A DNA stretch of 64,000 nt from Kushneria marisflavi (GCF_002157205.1 NZ_CP021358.1:1488001-1552000), one strand, 5' to 3'; counted from the first letter of the stretch, positions 44,433 through 53,321 are shown. The notes: generated by a model from the sequence alone, not told the origin. Made by a program: numbers and translations.

Positions 44433-45410
44433 ATTGATGATCTCGCTGATCTGCTCATAGAGTCCCGGCGACCACTGCGGGAAATCCTTCGGAATTTCCT
44501 GGCGAGCGCGCGCCTGGAAAGGTGCGATATCGACCTCGTTGACCTGAACGCCGGCCTCTTTCAGCCGCTCGATGTCCTTGTCGTTCTGCGCCATTACCAG
44601 CTCACTGGCGTAGTCGGCAAAGCGCTTGCCGGTCTCATCGAGAATGCGTCGCTGATCATCATCGAGCTTCTGCCAGAAGGCCTCACCGGTCACAAACGGT
44701 GTCACGGTTTGCATATGACGCGTCAGATTGAGCTGTTTGACGACTTCATAAAACTTGCCACCAAAGAGTACCGACGGAGGATTCTCGACCCCGGAGACCA
44801 TGCCCTGCGCCAGCGCCGGATAGACATCGCCCAGTGACATCGGGGTCGGGATCGCGCCCATGGCACGAATGGCGGCCACATACATGGGCGAGTTCTGCAC
44901 CCGCACCTTCACGCCCTTCAGGTCTTCCGGGGTTTTGACGGCGTTTTTCGACAGCAGCTGTCGCTCGCCGTAGATCACGTTGGGCACCACGATGTGATAG
45001 CCCTGAGCGTTGAGCTTTTTGTTCTGCTCGGCAAACCATGGCGAATCAAACACCTTGAGCTTGTCGTCGAAGGTCTTTGAGAGATACGGCGCATCCAGCA
45101 CGCTCAAGTCCGGCACCGAATCCATGAAGTTGCTGTAGGCGTTGATCCCGATCAGCGCCGAACCAAAGCGCGCCTGCTCCATGACCTCGGTTTCAGAGCC
45201 GAGCTGACTGGCCGGGAACGGCTGCAATATCAGGTCACCGTTGCTCTCTTGCTTGACCCACTCGGCCCATTTTTTCACGGCGACATCGATTGGCTCGCCC
45301 GGTTGATTGCCGTAGGCCACCTTGATTTCCGTAGCCGCCATGGCCGAGGCGCTCAGGCCCAGCGATGCCACGCCAAGCGTTGCGATACAGCCCAGAATGA
45401 AATGACGCAT
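44427..45410 (-). CDS. dctP: TRAP transporter solute-binding protein DctP
   Basis: A 327-residue periplasmic protein. The signal peptide ends near SASAMAA. The family core is clear: VKTPEDLKGVKVRVQNSPMYVAAIRAMGAIPTPMSLGDVYPALAQGMVSGVENP, with the conserved Arg that binds the carboxylate of the ligand. Start 45410 has AAGGAG upstream. It follows uxaB in the sugar-acid operon, so a sugar acid is the likely ligand (inference). Its stop codon is the first unit of a GGCTGA repeat array. Confidence 0.92.
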   Translation of the reverse strand: MRHFILGCIATLGVASLGLSASAMAATEIKVAYGNQPGEPIDVAVKKWAEWVKQESNGDLILQPFPASQLGSETEVMEQARFGSALIGINAYSNFMDSVPDLSVLDAPYLSKTFDDKLKVFDSPWFAEQNKKLNAQGYHIVVPNVIYGERQLLSKNAVKTPEDLKGVKVRVQNSPMYVAAIRAMGAIPTPMSLGDVYPALAQGMVSGVENPPSVLFGGKFYEVVKQLNLTRHMQTVTPFVTGEAFWQKLDDDQRRILDETGKRFADYASELVMAQNDKDIERLKEAGVQVNEVDIAPFQARARQEIPKDFPQWSPGLYEQISEIING

Positions 45411-45444
45411 GATGCTGACTCCTTGTCGGTGAAGGCGCAGGCGT

Positions 45445-46623
45445 TTACCGGCGACCATCGATTTCCGCCGCAAAGGCGCGCAGAAGGGGAAGGTTCATGT
45501 CGTGCTGCTCAGCCAGCGCCAGAAGCGGCATGACGCGGCGCTGGCATTTGGCGTCGTGGTTGTCGGCGATATCCGCCAGCCGGTGGTCCAGAAAGGGATT
45601 TTCAAAGCGCTCGAGCGTGGTGGCGCGATAGGCCGCCGGGTCCAGCATCGGGAAGGCGCGTGCCAGCAGGGCGACGACCTCATCCAGCAGCGCCTCAAGC
45701 GGGGCGCGCAGGCGCGGGTCTGCCACGGCTTCTCGCACGAAGGTGATCTCATCTGTCAGTGACTGCGACTGCCACTGGTGCACCAGAAAGGTATGGGAGA
45801 GATTGAGAATGTGGAGCTTTTGTTTTTCGAACGGCTCAACCTCATCGACCAGGTGCACATCGGGATGACAGCAGGGCATCTCCAGCCCCGGTACGCGTCG
45901 CACCGCCCACAGCGCGTAGGGTTCGGCCACGGCGCCCACCGGCTCGAGGGCCTCGGAGACAATGCGGTCCACCAGGGTATCTACCCACAGGCATTGAATC
46001 TTGAGCCAGTCGCGGAAGGCGTCATCGGCGTAGTGCTCACCGGCCAGATCCAGCATCAGCCGGCGCAGCACCTGGCCGTTGTCACTGAGCAACTCACACG
46101 GCATCAGCGTGACGCCTTCTCGCCCGGCCTCAAAACGTGCCCGTAAAAGCTTCAAAAGCCGACAGGGGAAACTGCGCGGCAGTGCCGCACACGGGCTGTC
46201 ACCCTCGGCCACCTCATAGCCGCGATCAGCGGTGTTGGAGACCACATGCGTGATGTGCTCGACAAAAAGCGCCTCAAGGGTTGCCCATTGCTCGTCGGCA
46301 ATCAGACAGCCGGCCAGCGCATCGATCTGATGGGTCTCATCAATATCCTGACCATCACGCCGGCCGCGAATCCGCAGCGGATAGCGGCGCAGGCGCATCA
46401 GGGCATGGGCCTTGTCGCGCCCGGTCGGACGCGGCGAGGACTGCACCACGACCACTCGCTTTTGGGTGTGGCCAGCCGCCAGCGAGGCGCTGACGAAGGC
46501 ATCCACATGGGCCAGCAGAAACCGGCTTGTGCCGAACTGCAATATCCCGGCACTGGGCACATCGACACCGTTCATGTCGACACCGTTCATGTCGACACCG
46601 TTCATGTCGGAGGCTGAGATCAC
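45445..46623 (-). CDS. uxaB: Tagaturonate reductase-like (UxaB, mannitol dehydrogenase family)
   Basis: A 392-residue NAD-dependent polyol/hexonate dehydrogenase. The family start ILQFGTSRFLLAHVDAFVS, NTADRGYEV, MPCELLSDNGQVL and NLSHTFLVHQW are visible. UxaB reduces D-tagaturonate to D-altronate. The GTG start at 46623 overlaps the uxaA stop (GTGA). The first 21 residues are an unusual lead containing MNGVD three times, encoded by a 15-base tandem repeat. Each unit has an in-frame ATG, so the true start may be further in (MNGVDVPSAGILQFG). Confidence 0.85.
   Translation of the reverse strand: MISASDMNGVDMNGVDMNGVDVPSAGILQFGTSRFLLAHVDAFVSASLAAGHTQKRVVVVQSSPRPTGRDKAHALMRLRRYPLRIRGRRDGQDIDETHQIDALAGCLIADEQWATLEALFVEHITHVVSNTADRGYEVAEGDSPCAALPRSFPCRLLKLLRARFEAGREGVTLMPCELLSDNGQVLRRLMLDLAGEHYADDAFRDWLKIQCLWVDTLVDRIVSEALEPVGAVAEPYALWAVRRVPGLEMPCCHPDVHLVDEVEPFEKQKLHILNLSHTFLVHQWQSQSLTDEITFVREAVADPRLRAPLEALLDEVVALLARAFPMLDPAAYRATTLERFENPFLDHRLADIADNHDAKCQRRVMPLLALAEQHDMNLPLLRAFAAEIDGRR
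46562..46606 (-). repeat. Three perfect 15-base repeats at the start of uxaB
   Basis: The unit TCGACACCGTTCATG (plus strand) occurs three times without a mismatch. On the minus strand it encodes MNGVD, so copy changes keep the frame and add or remove candidate start codons. Confidence 0.95.
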
Positions 46624-48284
46624 AGGGAGACACCCCGCTTCCAGGGAATGAAGTCCTGCTGATCCAGCCGCGAGGCGCAGCTTTGATAGCGACCTGACGC
46701 CGTCTCGATGCAGCGCTCCAGCAGGGCATTGGCCAGTGCATCAATGGAAGAGCTGCCTTCCACGATCGGGCCGGCATCGAAATCGATGGCATCGAACATG
46801 CGCCGGGCCAGTTCGCTGTTACTGGCAATCTTGAGGACCGGGGTGACCGGATTGCCGGTGGGCGTGCCAAGGCCGGTGGTAAACAGCATCAGGTTGGCGC
46901 CGGAGCCGGCCATCGCCGTGGTGGATTCGACGTCGTTGCCCGGCGTACACAAAAGGCTCAGCCCCTGACGGGTGACGGGCTCGGTATAGTCGAGCACATC
47001 CACGATCGGACTATCACCGCCCTTGCGCGCGGCACCAGCCGATTTCATGGCATCGGTGATCAGGCCATCGCGGATGTTGCCCGGTGACGGGTTCATGGAA
47101 AAATCAGCGCCGACCGCGCCGGCATGACGCTGATAGGCACCCATCAGATCGCGAAACCGCGTGGCGAGCGCGTCACTGGTGCAGCGCGCCGCCAGTTCGT
47201 GCTCCACGCCACAGAGTTCGGGAAATTCACTAAGAATGCCTGACCCGCCCAGCGCCACCAGCCGGTCCACCACGCCCCCCACCAGCGGATTGGCCGAGAT
47301 GCCCGAAAAGCCATCCGAGCCACCACACTCCACGCCCAGTACCAGTTTTGAGAGCGGCGCCGGCTGGCGGGTGAGTTCGTTGGCCTGTCTCAGGCCGTTA
47401 AAGATGGCACTGAGTGCCTCGCGCATCAGGGTCTCTTCATCGCCCAGCGCCTGCTGCTCGAAGAAATGGACCGGGCGGGTGCCCTCAGGGTCGCGCGTTG
47501 CAATCGCCTCCTCCAGCAATGAGGCCTGAGCGTTCTGACAGCCCAGACTTAACACCGTGGCGCCGGCCACATTGGGGTGACAGATATAGCCCGCCAGCAG
47601 CTGACACAGCGCGCGGGCATCTTCACGCGTGCCGCCACAGCCCAGCGAATGGGTCAGAAAACGCACCCCATCGACATTGGGGAAAGGCGTCTCCATGACG
47701 TCTTCGCTGACGCTCTCCTCGCCGATGCCCAGCCCAGCCATGGGCTCGCCGTTCAACAGCGCCCGCGCCATACGCTTGTAATGGCGGTGCGGGTCGTTGC
47801 CCAGCGCTTCGTTGATACAGGTGCGCAGCACCTCGATGTTGCGGTTTTCACAAAAGACCAGCGGCACCACCAGCCAGTAGTTGGCCGTACCCACGCTGCC
47901 ATCGCCGCGGTGAAATCCCTCAAAGGTACGCCCTTCAAAGGCAGAGACATCCGGCGCCCGCCAGTCGGTGCGACGCGCCTCGGTCTGCGCGCTGTCGGTC
48001 ACATGCTCCACGTTGTCGGTCGTCAACCTGCCGCCGGTGGCAATGGCCCGGGTGGCGCGTCCAACCGTGACGCCATACATGGTGACGCGCTCACCAACCG
48101 CCAGTGCCCCGTGGGTGAACTTGTGCTTGCGCGGGATGGGCTCGGCCAGCGTGATGATCGCGCCGCCCTCCTCAATGGGCACCTCGGCCCCGGCCGGCAG
48201 ATCCACCAGCGCCACGCTGACGTTATCCAGACGGTGAATTCTGAGCGTGCGTCGCAGGTTCTGGGTAGCAATGACCTCACTCAT
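46620..48284 (-). CDS. uxaA: Altronate dehydratase-like UxaA family enzyme
   Basis: A 554-residue UxaA-family dehydratase. It has an N-terminal SAF domain (ALVDLPAGAEVPIEEGGAIITLAEPIPRKHKFTHGALAVGE) and the large catalytic part with conserved cysteines (LTHSLGCGGTREDA, LGCQNAQASLLEEAI, LGVECGGSDGFSGISANPLVG). UxaA turns D-altronate into 2-keto-3-deoxygluconate; related enzymes act on galactarate or L-fuconate. Start 48284 overlaps the preceding dehydrogenase gene by eight bases. Between an ADH and UxaB, the altronate role fits best. Confidence 0.87.
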   Translation of the reverse strand: MSEVIATQNLRRTLRIHRLDNVSVALVDLPAGAEVPIEEGGAIITLAEPIPRKHKFTHGALAVGERVTMYGVTVGRATRAIATGGRLTTDNVEHVTDSAQTEARRTDWRAPDVSAFEGRTFEGFHRGDGSVGTANYWLVVPLVFCENRNIEVLRTCINEALGNDPHRHYKRMARALLNGEPMAGLGIGEESVSEDVMETPFPNVDGVRFLTHSLGCGGTREDARALCQLLAGYICHPNVAGATVLSLGCQNAQASLLEEAIATRDPEGTRPVHFFEQQALGDEETLMREALSAIFNGLRQANELTRQPAPLSKLVLGVECGGSDGFSGISANPLVGGVVDRLVALGGSGILSEFPELCGVEHELAARCTSDALATRFRDLMGAYQRHAGAVGADFSMNPSPGNIRDGLITDAMKSAGAARKGGDSPIVDVLDYTEPVTRQGLSLLCTPGNDVESTTAMAGSGANLMLFTTGLGTPTGNPVTPVLKIASNSELARRMFDAIDFDAGPIVEGSSSIDALANALLERCIETASGRYQSCASRLDQQDFIPWKRGVSL

Positions 48285-49338
48285 GGGCGGCCTCCGGCAT
48301 CGTTTGGTGATCCGACGCTGCACGATCAAGATGCACCATGCCCTTGATCACGCCGGTGGCCGGATCACACCACTGCGCCATGATGTCCGGCATATCAATC
48401 AGCGGCGCCCGGTGGGTAATCATGGCGCGCTCAAAGAGCTTTCCGGCCTCCATGAGCCGGGTCACCCTGTCGAAATCTTCACGCGTGGCATTGCGGCTGC
48501 CCAGCAGGGTCAGCTCGCGCTTGTGGAAGTCAGGGTCGTTGAAGGTGATGTCGGCGCGCACCACGCTGACCAGCACGTAGCGCCCGCCGTGGCCAGCAAA
48601 ATCGAAACCTCGGTTCATGGCCTGCGGATTGCCGGTGGCATCGAACACCACATCCGCCATGGCCCCATCGGAGAGCGCCGCAATGGCATCGCGACTATCG
48701 CCTTCGGTGATATTGAAGGTCTCCACGCCCAGGGTGTCGCGGCAAAACGCCAGCCGGCCTTTGTGGTTATCCAGCACCATCACTCTCGCCCCCTGTGCCC
48801 GGGCCAGCTGTGCCACGCCCATGCCGATCGGGCCGGCGCCGGCCACCACGACGCACTCCCCCTCCTCCAGCTGGCTGCGCCGCACGGCGTGAGCGCCGAT
48901 GGCCAGACACTCGACCAGTGCGAGCTGCTCAAGAGAGAGCGTTTGGGAGGTCACCAGATGGCTGACCGGCACCACAAGATATTCCGCCATGCCGCCGTCA
49001 CGGTGCACGCCAATGACTTCAAGATTCTGGCAGCAGTTGGTGCGCCCGCGCAGGCATGCGTTGCACTGACCGCAGTGCAGGTAGGGAATGACATAGGCCC
49101 GCTGACCCACCAGCGATTGATCCACGTCGTCACCGGTCGCCACGACCTCGCCGGAAAGCTCATGTCCCAGCACGCGCGGGTAGCTGAAGTAGGGCTGCCG
49201 GCCACCATAGGCATGAATGTCGGTGCCGCAGATGCCGACGCAGCAAATACGCAGCAGCGCCTGGCCCGGCCCGCACTGCGGCGTATCGGTTTCCTCGAGC
49301 GTCATCTCTCCTGGTGCGGCACAGACCAGTACTTGCAT
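48277..49338 (-). CDS. Zinc alcohol dehydrogenase, L-galactonate 5-dehydrogenase-like
   Basis: A 353-residue medium-chain dehydrogenase. The catalytic zinc residues are in GICGTDIHAYG and LGHELSGEV. The structural zinc cysteines are CGQCNACLRGRTNC, and the nucleotide site is VVVAGAGPIGMGVAQL. It opens the operon with uxaA, uxaB and the TRAP genes. An enzyme like LgoD, oxidising L-galactonate to D-tagaturonate, would link directly to UxaB and UxaA; this is inferred from order. Other hexonates or polyols are possible. Confidence 0.83.
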   Translation of the reverse strand: MQVLVCAAPGEMTLEETDTPQCGPGQALLRICCVGICGTDIHAYGGRQPYFSYPRVLGHELSGEVVATGDDVDQSLVGQRAYVIPYLHCGQCNACLRGRTNCCQNLEVIGVHRDGGMAEYLVVPVSHLVTSQTLSLEQLALVECLAIGAHAVRRSQLEEGECVVVAGAGPIGMGVAQLARAQGARVMVLDNHKGRLAFCRDTLGVETFNITEGDSRDAIAALSDGAMADVVFDATGNPQAMNRGFDFAGHGGRYVLVSVVRADITFNDPDFHKRELTLLGSRNATREDFDRVTRLMEAGKLFERAMITHRAPLIDMPDIMAQWCDPATGVIKGMVHLDRAASDHQTMPEAAHE

Positions 49339-49380
49339 GTCCTTCTCCCGTAGTTCCAGACGTTGTCAGCCATCACATGG

Positions 49381-49398
49381 CCAATGGCCTGACCTTTA
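49381..49398. promoter_or_regulatory. Operator candidate upstream of the ADH-uxaAB-dct operon
   Basis: CCAATGGCCTGACCTTTA lies 43 bases before the operon start and matches, with one base changed, the site at 51323 upstream of the SDR/GntR genes. The core TGGNCTGACC resembles half-sites of FadR/FCD-type GntR regulators. Confidence 0.6.
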
Positions 49399-49526
49399 AA
49401 CCGATCATAAACCGGCAGGGTCGGAACTCAATTGATCGATAGGCTATGAGACGAAGGCCTGATGACAGCCGCCGAGCGCTTCGAAAAGGACAAAGAAGGA
49501 AGCTCTGGCAACACCTTCGGCGCATG

Positions 49527-49554
49527 AAAAAGGCGCTCCCGGAAAGGAAGCGCC
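49527..49554 (-). terminator. Terminator of the SDR-FAH operon
   Basis: On the minus strand GGCGCT (49554-49549) pairs with AGCGCC (49537-49532) around a TCC...GGG inner part and is followed by TTTTT. It lies 43 bases past the FAH gene end and separates that operon from the ADH operon. Confidence 0.7.
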
Positions 49555-49597
49555 ACCCTGGAAGCGTCTTTGTGTCCTGCCTCCTTTAAGCTCTGGT

Positions 49598-50440
49598 TCA
49601 GGCCTGAACGGTGTGCTGGAACTGCTCCCCGAGCCCGTCGATGCCCAATCGCATGGTCTGACCGGGACGCAGATAGACTTTCGGATTCTGCCCCATGCCC
49701 ACCCCCGGCGGCGTACCGGTCGAGATCACATCACCGGTCTGCAGGCTCATGAAGCGGCTGAGATAGGCCACCAGATGCGCCACGCCAAAGACCATGGTGC
49801 GGGTCGACCCGTTCTGATAGCGGTGGCCGTCCACCTCGAGCCACATGTCGAGATTACCCGGATCGCTGATCTCATCAGCGGTCACCAGCCAGGGACCGAG
49901 CGGCCCGAAGGTATCGCAGCCCTTGCCCTTGTCCCACGTGCCGCTGCGCTCGAGCTGAAACTCCCGCTCGGAGACGTCGTTGATGACGCAGTAGCCGGCC
50001 ACATGATTCATGGCATCGGCTTCATCGATATAGCGCCCGGGAGTGCCGATCACCACGCCCAGCTCGACCTCCCAGTCGGTGCTGCGGGAATCACGGGGGA
50101 TCTCGATGTCATCGTTGGGCCCGCAGATCGCACTGGTCCATTTGTTGAAGACCACTGGCTCGGCCGGCAGTTCGGCGCCGGTTTCGGCAGCATGATCGGC
50201 GTAATTCAGCCCGATACAGATGAACTTGCCGACCCGGCCAACGCAGGGGCCGATTCGAGCGCCACTGTCTATTGTGGGCAGGCTCTCCAGATCGAGCCCG
50301 GCCAGTGCCTCAAGCTGCGCCGGCAAAAGCGTCTTGCCGGCAATATCCTCCACATGACCGGACAGGTCCCGCAGGCTGCCGTCAGGGGCCACGATGCCCG
50401 GTTTTTCAAAGCCCTTCGGCCCGAAGCGCAACAGTTTCAT
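49598..50440 (-). CDS. FAH-family hydrolase, 2,4-diketo-3-deoxy-sugar-acid hydrolase-like
   Basis: A 280-residue FAH-superfamily protein with the usual core: FICIGLNYADHAAETGAELP, VVFNKWTSAICGPND, DWEVELGVVIGTPGRYI (metal Glu residues), VINDVSEREFQLERSGTWDKGKGCDTFGPLGPWLV and DVISTGTPPGVG. This matches enzymes that split 2,4-diketo-3-deoxy-L-fuconate or -rhamnonate to pyruvate and lactate-type products. Start 50440 has GGAG six bases upstream. It follows an SDR gene by 44 bases, the same partner as in the L-fuconate pathway; the substrate is inferred from that pairing. Confidence 0.82.
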   Translation of the reverse strand: MKLLRFGPKGFEKPGIVAPDGSLRDLSGHVEDIAGKTLLPAQLEALAGLDLESLPTIDSGARIGPCVGRVGKFICIGLNYADHAAETGAELPAEPVVFNKWTSAICGPNDDIEIPRDSRSTDWEVELGVVIGTPGRYIDEADAMNHVAGYCVINDVSEREFQLERSGTWDKGKGCDTFGPLGPWLVTADEISDPGNLDMWLEVDGHRYQNGSTRTMVFGVAHLVAYLSRFMSLQTGDVISTGTPPGVGMGQNPKVYLRPGQTMRLGIDGLGEQFQHTVQA

Positions 50441-50484
50441 GCCGTTCTCCATGAGGTAGTGATCAACCAGACAGACGGCGCGGA

Positions 50485-51252
50485 TCAGTTGGACCAGCCG
50501 CCGTCGATCATCTGGGTCGTTCCGGTAATAAAGGCAGCCTCATCGCAGGCCAGCCAGGCCACCAGCGCCGCCACTTCCTCGACGCGCCCGAGCCGCCCCA
50601 TGGGCTGGCGCGCCACGAACTCGGCCATGACCTCCGAGGCAGCAAGCCCTCGCACTGCGGCCTGCGTCTCGATGCGCTCGTGCAGGGAGGGAGAGTCCAC
50701 CGTCCCCGGGCAGATGGCGTTACAGCGAATGCCCTGAGTCATGTAATCGGCCGCCACCGATTTGGTCAGTCCAATGACCGCCGCCTTGGTCGTGCCATAG
50801 GCGCATCGGCTGGCGACGCCCTTGATGCTGGAGGCCAGCGACGCCATGTTGATGATGCTGCCGCCGCCCTGGGCCAGCATGCCCGGCAAAAACGACTGAA
50901 TGGTATGAAACATGGCCGTGACATTGAGTGCCATGGCAAGCTGCCAGGCGCTGTCGTCACACTCCAGCACGCTGCCGTGGTGCACGATGCCGGCGCAATT
51001 GAACAGGATATCGACCGGCCCCACCTCCGAGGCCAGTGCCTGGATGGCCTCACGGTCGAGGACATCCAGACCTCGCGGCGTCATGCCTTCAAGATCGATG
51101 AGATGCGATGGATCGAGATCGGTGGCGATGACATGAGCGCCTTCGAGGGACAGACGCTGCGCTGCGGCACGACCGATGCCCTGACCGGCCGCCGTGACCA
51201 GGGCCGTTTTACCCTGCAAACATTGTGGGGACGAGACCTTGCTGATGTTCAT
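50485..51252 (-). CDS. SDR dehydrogenase, 2-keto-3-deoxy-L-fuconate dehydrogenase-like
   Basis: A 255-residue short-chain dehydrogenase with cofactor motif TAAGQGIG, NCAGIV, the active-site Ser in MASLASS and Y-x3-K in CAYGTTKAA. The specific features HHGSVLECDDSAWQLAMALNVTAMF and PGTVDSPSLHERIE resemble 2-keto-3-deoxy-L-fuconate dehydrogenases. Its product would be the substrate of the FAH enzyme encoded next. It is divergent from the GntR gene, and AAGGTG precedes the ATG. Confidence 0.82.
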   Translation of the reverse strand: MNISKVSSPQCLQGKTALVTAAGQGIGRAAAQRLSLEGAHVIATDLDPSHLIDLEGMTPRGLDVLDREAIQALASEVGPVDILFNCAGIVHHGSVLECDDSAWQLAMALNVTAMFHTIQSFLPGMLAQGGGSIINMASLASSIKGVASRCAYGTTKAAVIGLTKSVAADYMTQGIRCNAICPGTVDSPSLHERIETQAAVRGLAASEVMAEFVARQPMGRLGRVEEVAALVAWLACDEAAFITGTTQMIDGGWSN

Positions 51253-51322
51253 GGCACCTTATCCTTGAGCCATCTGTCGTCCACGGCGCGGATGACATGA
51301 TCCGTCGATTAAAGCAAAATGC

Positions 51323-51348
51323 CCAATGGACTGACCTTTACACATTGG
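51323..51348. promoter_or_regulatory. Operator candidate between SDR and GntR genes
   Basis: CCAATGGACTGACCTTTA (51323-51340) repeats the motif at 49381 and is extended by CATTGG (51343-51348), forming an inverted repeat with its own CCAATG. It lies 71 bases before the SDR start and 64 before the GntR start, which is suitable for control of both divergent genes. Confidence 0.65.
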
Positions 51349-51411
51349 TCGCAGCGCCATGTACGATAATGATGTCCCCATGACCTTCAGCCGCTGGATG
51401 AACGTTTCTCG

Positions 51412-52197
51412 ATGCCACTCAAGACCATTCGCAATGCGCGCCTTTACCGCCAGATTGCCGACCAGCTGCATGACCTGATCGAGGCTGGCGAGTTTCCGCC
51501 GGGCAGTCTGCTGCCGCCGGAACGTGAACTGGCCCAGACGCTGGGGGTCAGTCGTGCCTCGGTTCGTGAGGCCCTGATAGCCCTGGAGGTCATCGGACAG
51601 GTCGAAGTCAGGGTCGGCCATGGCGTGCTGGTGGGACCACTGGTGCCGCGCGGCGGACAATCCATTCTGCACACGGCAGCAAGGCAGCATCCCTGGTCAC
51701 TGGACCCGGAGCTCGAGCAGGAGTTTGCCTCTCAGGGCGATGAGGAGATTCCTCCCTTTGCCCTGCTGGAAGCGCGGCGACTGGTCGAGCCCGAAGCAGC
51801 GGCGCTTGCGGCCGCCAACATGACCCCGGAGATGTTGTCAGGGATCGAGGAGGCCTACGAACGTCACGTGGCGGATAACGACGAGGAAGTGGACGAGCGC
51901 CATCAGGGCATTCCCTACACGGCCAATCACACCGGCGATCGCCTGTTTCATGTCCGCATCGCCCAGGCCAGCGGCAACCCGGCCTACGCCCTGCTCATTC
52001 GCCATATTCTCGGGCATCAATACGGCGTCATGTTTCGTCGTCTGCAGGACCTTTACCTCACGACCGACATGAAAAGGCGCTCCCGCGAGCAGCATCTTCG
52101 CATCCTCAATGCCCTGCGCCAGCAGGATGCAGAGCGTGCCCGACGCGCCATGGCCATGCATCTCGATGACGTCATCACCATCTTTTTCGATAGCTGA
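51412..52197 (+). CDS. GntR-family (FadR/FCD) transcriptional regulator of the sugar-acid locus
   Basis: A 261-residue regulator. Residues 8-75 form the GntR winged helix ([42 protein letters not shown]). The rest is an FCD domain with the metal-ligand pattern (D/H residues in [28 protein letters not shown] and MAMHLDDV). FCD regulators sense sugar acids and other carboxylates. It is divergent from the SDR-FAH operon, and the same operator-like motif also precedes the ADH-uxaAB-dct operon, so it probably controls both. The ribosome site is weak. Confidence 0.88.
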   Translation: MPLKTIRNARLYRQIADQLHDLIEAGEFPPGSLLPPERELAQTLGVSRASVREALIALEVIGQVEVRVGHGVLVGPLVPRGGQSILHTAARQHPWSLDPELEQEFASQGDEEIPPFALLEARRLVEPEAAALAAANMTPEMLSGIEEAYERHVADNDEEVDERHQGIPYTANHTGDRLFHVRIAQASGNPAYALLIRHILGHQYGVMFRRLQDLYLTTDMKRRSREQHLRILNALRQQDAERARRAMAMHLDDVITIFFDS

Positions 52198-52541
52198 AAC
52201 ACAATGGTTGCCGCGTGCCTTTTCAGGACATCAAATCCCGCGTGCGGTGAACGCCGCAGGGATTGACCATGTCGCTGGTTTGCAACGCTTTGATGTTTCC
52301 AGAGATGGCACAGGTTGATAACCTGCGTTAAGGAATGCCGATCCTATAGAAGGTAGCCTCTCACTTCAAAGCGTGATATCAATGCCAGAACGTCTCCCTG
52401 TGCCATGGCCCTCTGCGCCATGAAAAGGGTTTCCAGCGCCCTTTCCATACGTCTTGAATCGTTGTACCCCGGCATCTCCCCCTCACTTCTTTACCCGACA
52501 TTCGAACCGCTCGCGCGGCGCACTACTGAAGGCAGAGGAAC
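52198..52541. other. 344-base gap with one possible small ORF
   Basis: No terminator or RNA is evident. On the minus strand 52475-52344 encodes a 43-residue frame (MPGYNDSRRMERALETLF...) with GAGGGGGAG immediately before its ATG, too close for a normal ribosome site. The sequence looks like an amphipathic helix and could be real, but I rate it low. It would be divergent from the gene at 52542. Confidence 0.3.
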
Positions 52542-53066
52542 ATGAAAGACCTGAACCGTGTATTCAAACACTATCAGCAGCAGGTCGGCAGGAGCCCCCT
52601 GCGCCCTCACTCCGTCCAGGAACAGAGCGATGATGCCGACCCTGATGAGCCGGCAAGCTTTGACGAGATTGCCCAGCGCATTCTGATTCCTTCCATGGAG
52701 TGGGCGCGTGATATCGCGGCTGGTAATCACTATGCCAGCGAAATTCACGTGCACTGCGAAAATGAATCGAGCCACCGCGAGATCGAGGCCGTCGAGTTTC
52801 ATCTGCTGCCGGTTCAGCACGTCACCATGAAACGGGGCTTTACCAACTTCAATCATCTGCGCATCAGCCATGATCCCGATCATGACGGCCTGCGCATTGA
52901 TCGAAGCTTCATGAAGCACCACCGCCATGAGGAGCAGGGAGAATCCTGGATCTCGTGTGGCAACCTCACCCAGGATCGGGTGCAGGACATCATCGCGGAT
53001 TTCATCGAGATGGTGCTGGCCAACCAGCTTGATAACGAGTCAGATCCAAGCCTGGCCTCCTTCTGA
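52542..53066 (+). CDS. Hypothetical acidic protein (174 aa)
   Basis: A 174-residue soluble protein with no signal peptide or membrane helix, and AGAGGAAC before the ATG. It is acidic and His-rich (EIHVHCENESSHREIEAVEFHLLP, ISHDPDHDGLRIDRSFMKHHRHEEQGES), ending in a helical segment (VQDIIADFIEMVLANQL). Codon use matches the surrounding chromosome, so it is a native gene. I do not recognise a family. The His/Asp content would allow metal binding, but that is speculation. Confidence 0.65.
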   Translation: MKDLNRVFKHYQQQVGRSPLRPHSVQEQSDDADPDEPASFDEIAQRILIPSMEWARDIAAGNHYASEIHVHCENESSHREIEAVEFHLLPVQHVTMKRGFTNFNHLRISHDPDHDGLRIDRSFMKHHRHEEQGESWISCGNLTQDRVQDIIADFIEMVLANQLDNESDPSLASF

Positions 53067-53246
53067 TGCCTCGTCGCTGCCTTCCCTTTTACGGTTGATC
53101 AATTCCGGAATGTTGCCCATTGATGGGGCCATCCCGCGAACAAGCCTCATCCCGAACACATTTCGGCAAGCGCTGAATACGCTTCAGCCCTGTGCCGGAA
53201 TGACGCTATAGTTAAAAACCTCTTCGCATATAAAAACTTTTTCTTA

Positions 53247-53259
53247 TTCCTTTAAGGAA
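53247..53259. promoter_or_regulatory. Palindrome upstream of the amino-acid ABC transporter
   Basis: TTCCTT-T-AAGGAA is a perfect inverted repeat in an AT-rich stretch (ATATAAAAACTTTTTCTTATTCC) 63 bases before the binding-protein start. The TTATTCC element recalls CysB-responsive promoters, which would suit a cystine importer, but the match is by eye only. Confidence 0.35.
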
Positions 53260-53321
53260 GGTTGCAGTACGCTAGATGCATTCGGCGCCCGCAGGCGCAT
53301 TCCCCTTTAGAGGAGCATCAC

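Noticed and set aside
44379..46606. Possible CRISPR or mobile-element signal from the two tandem repeats
   Set aside because: Units of 6 and 15 bases are contiguous, without spacers, and lie at gene boundaries. They are simple sequence repeats.
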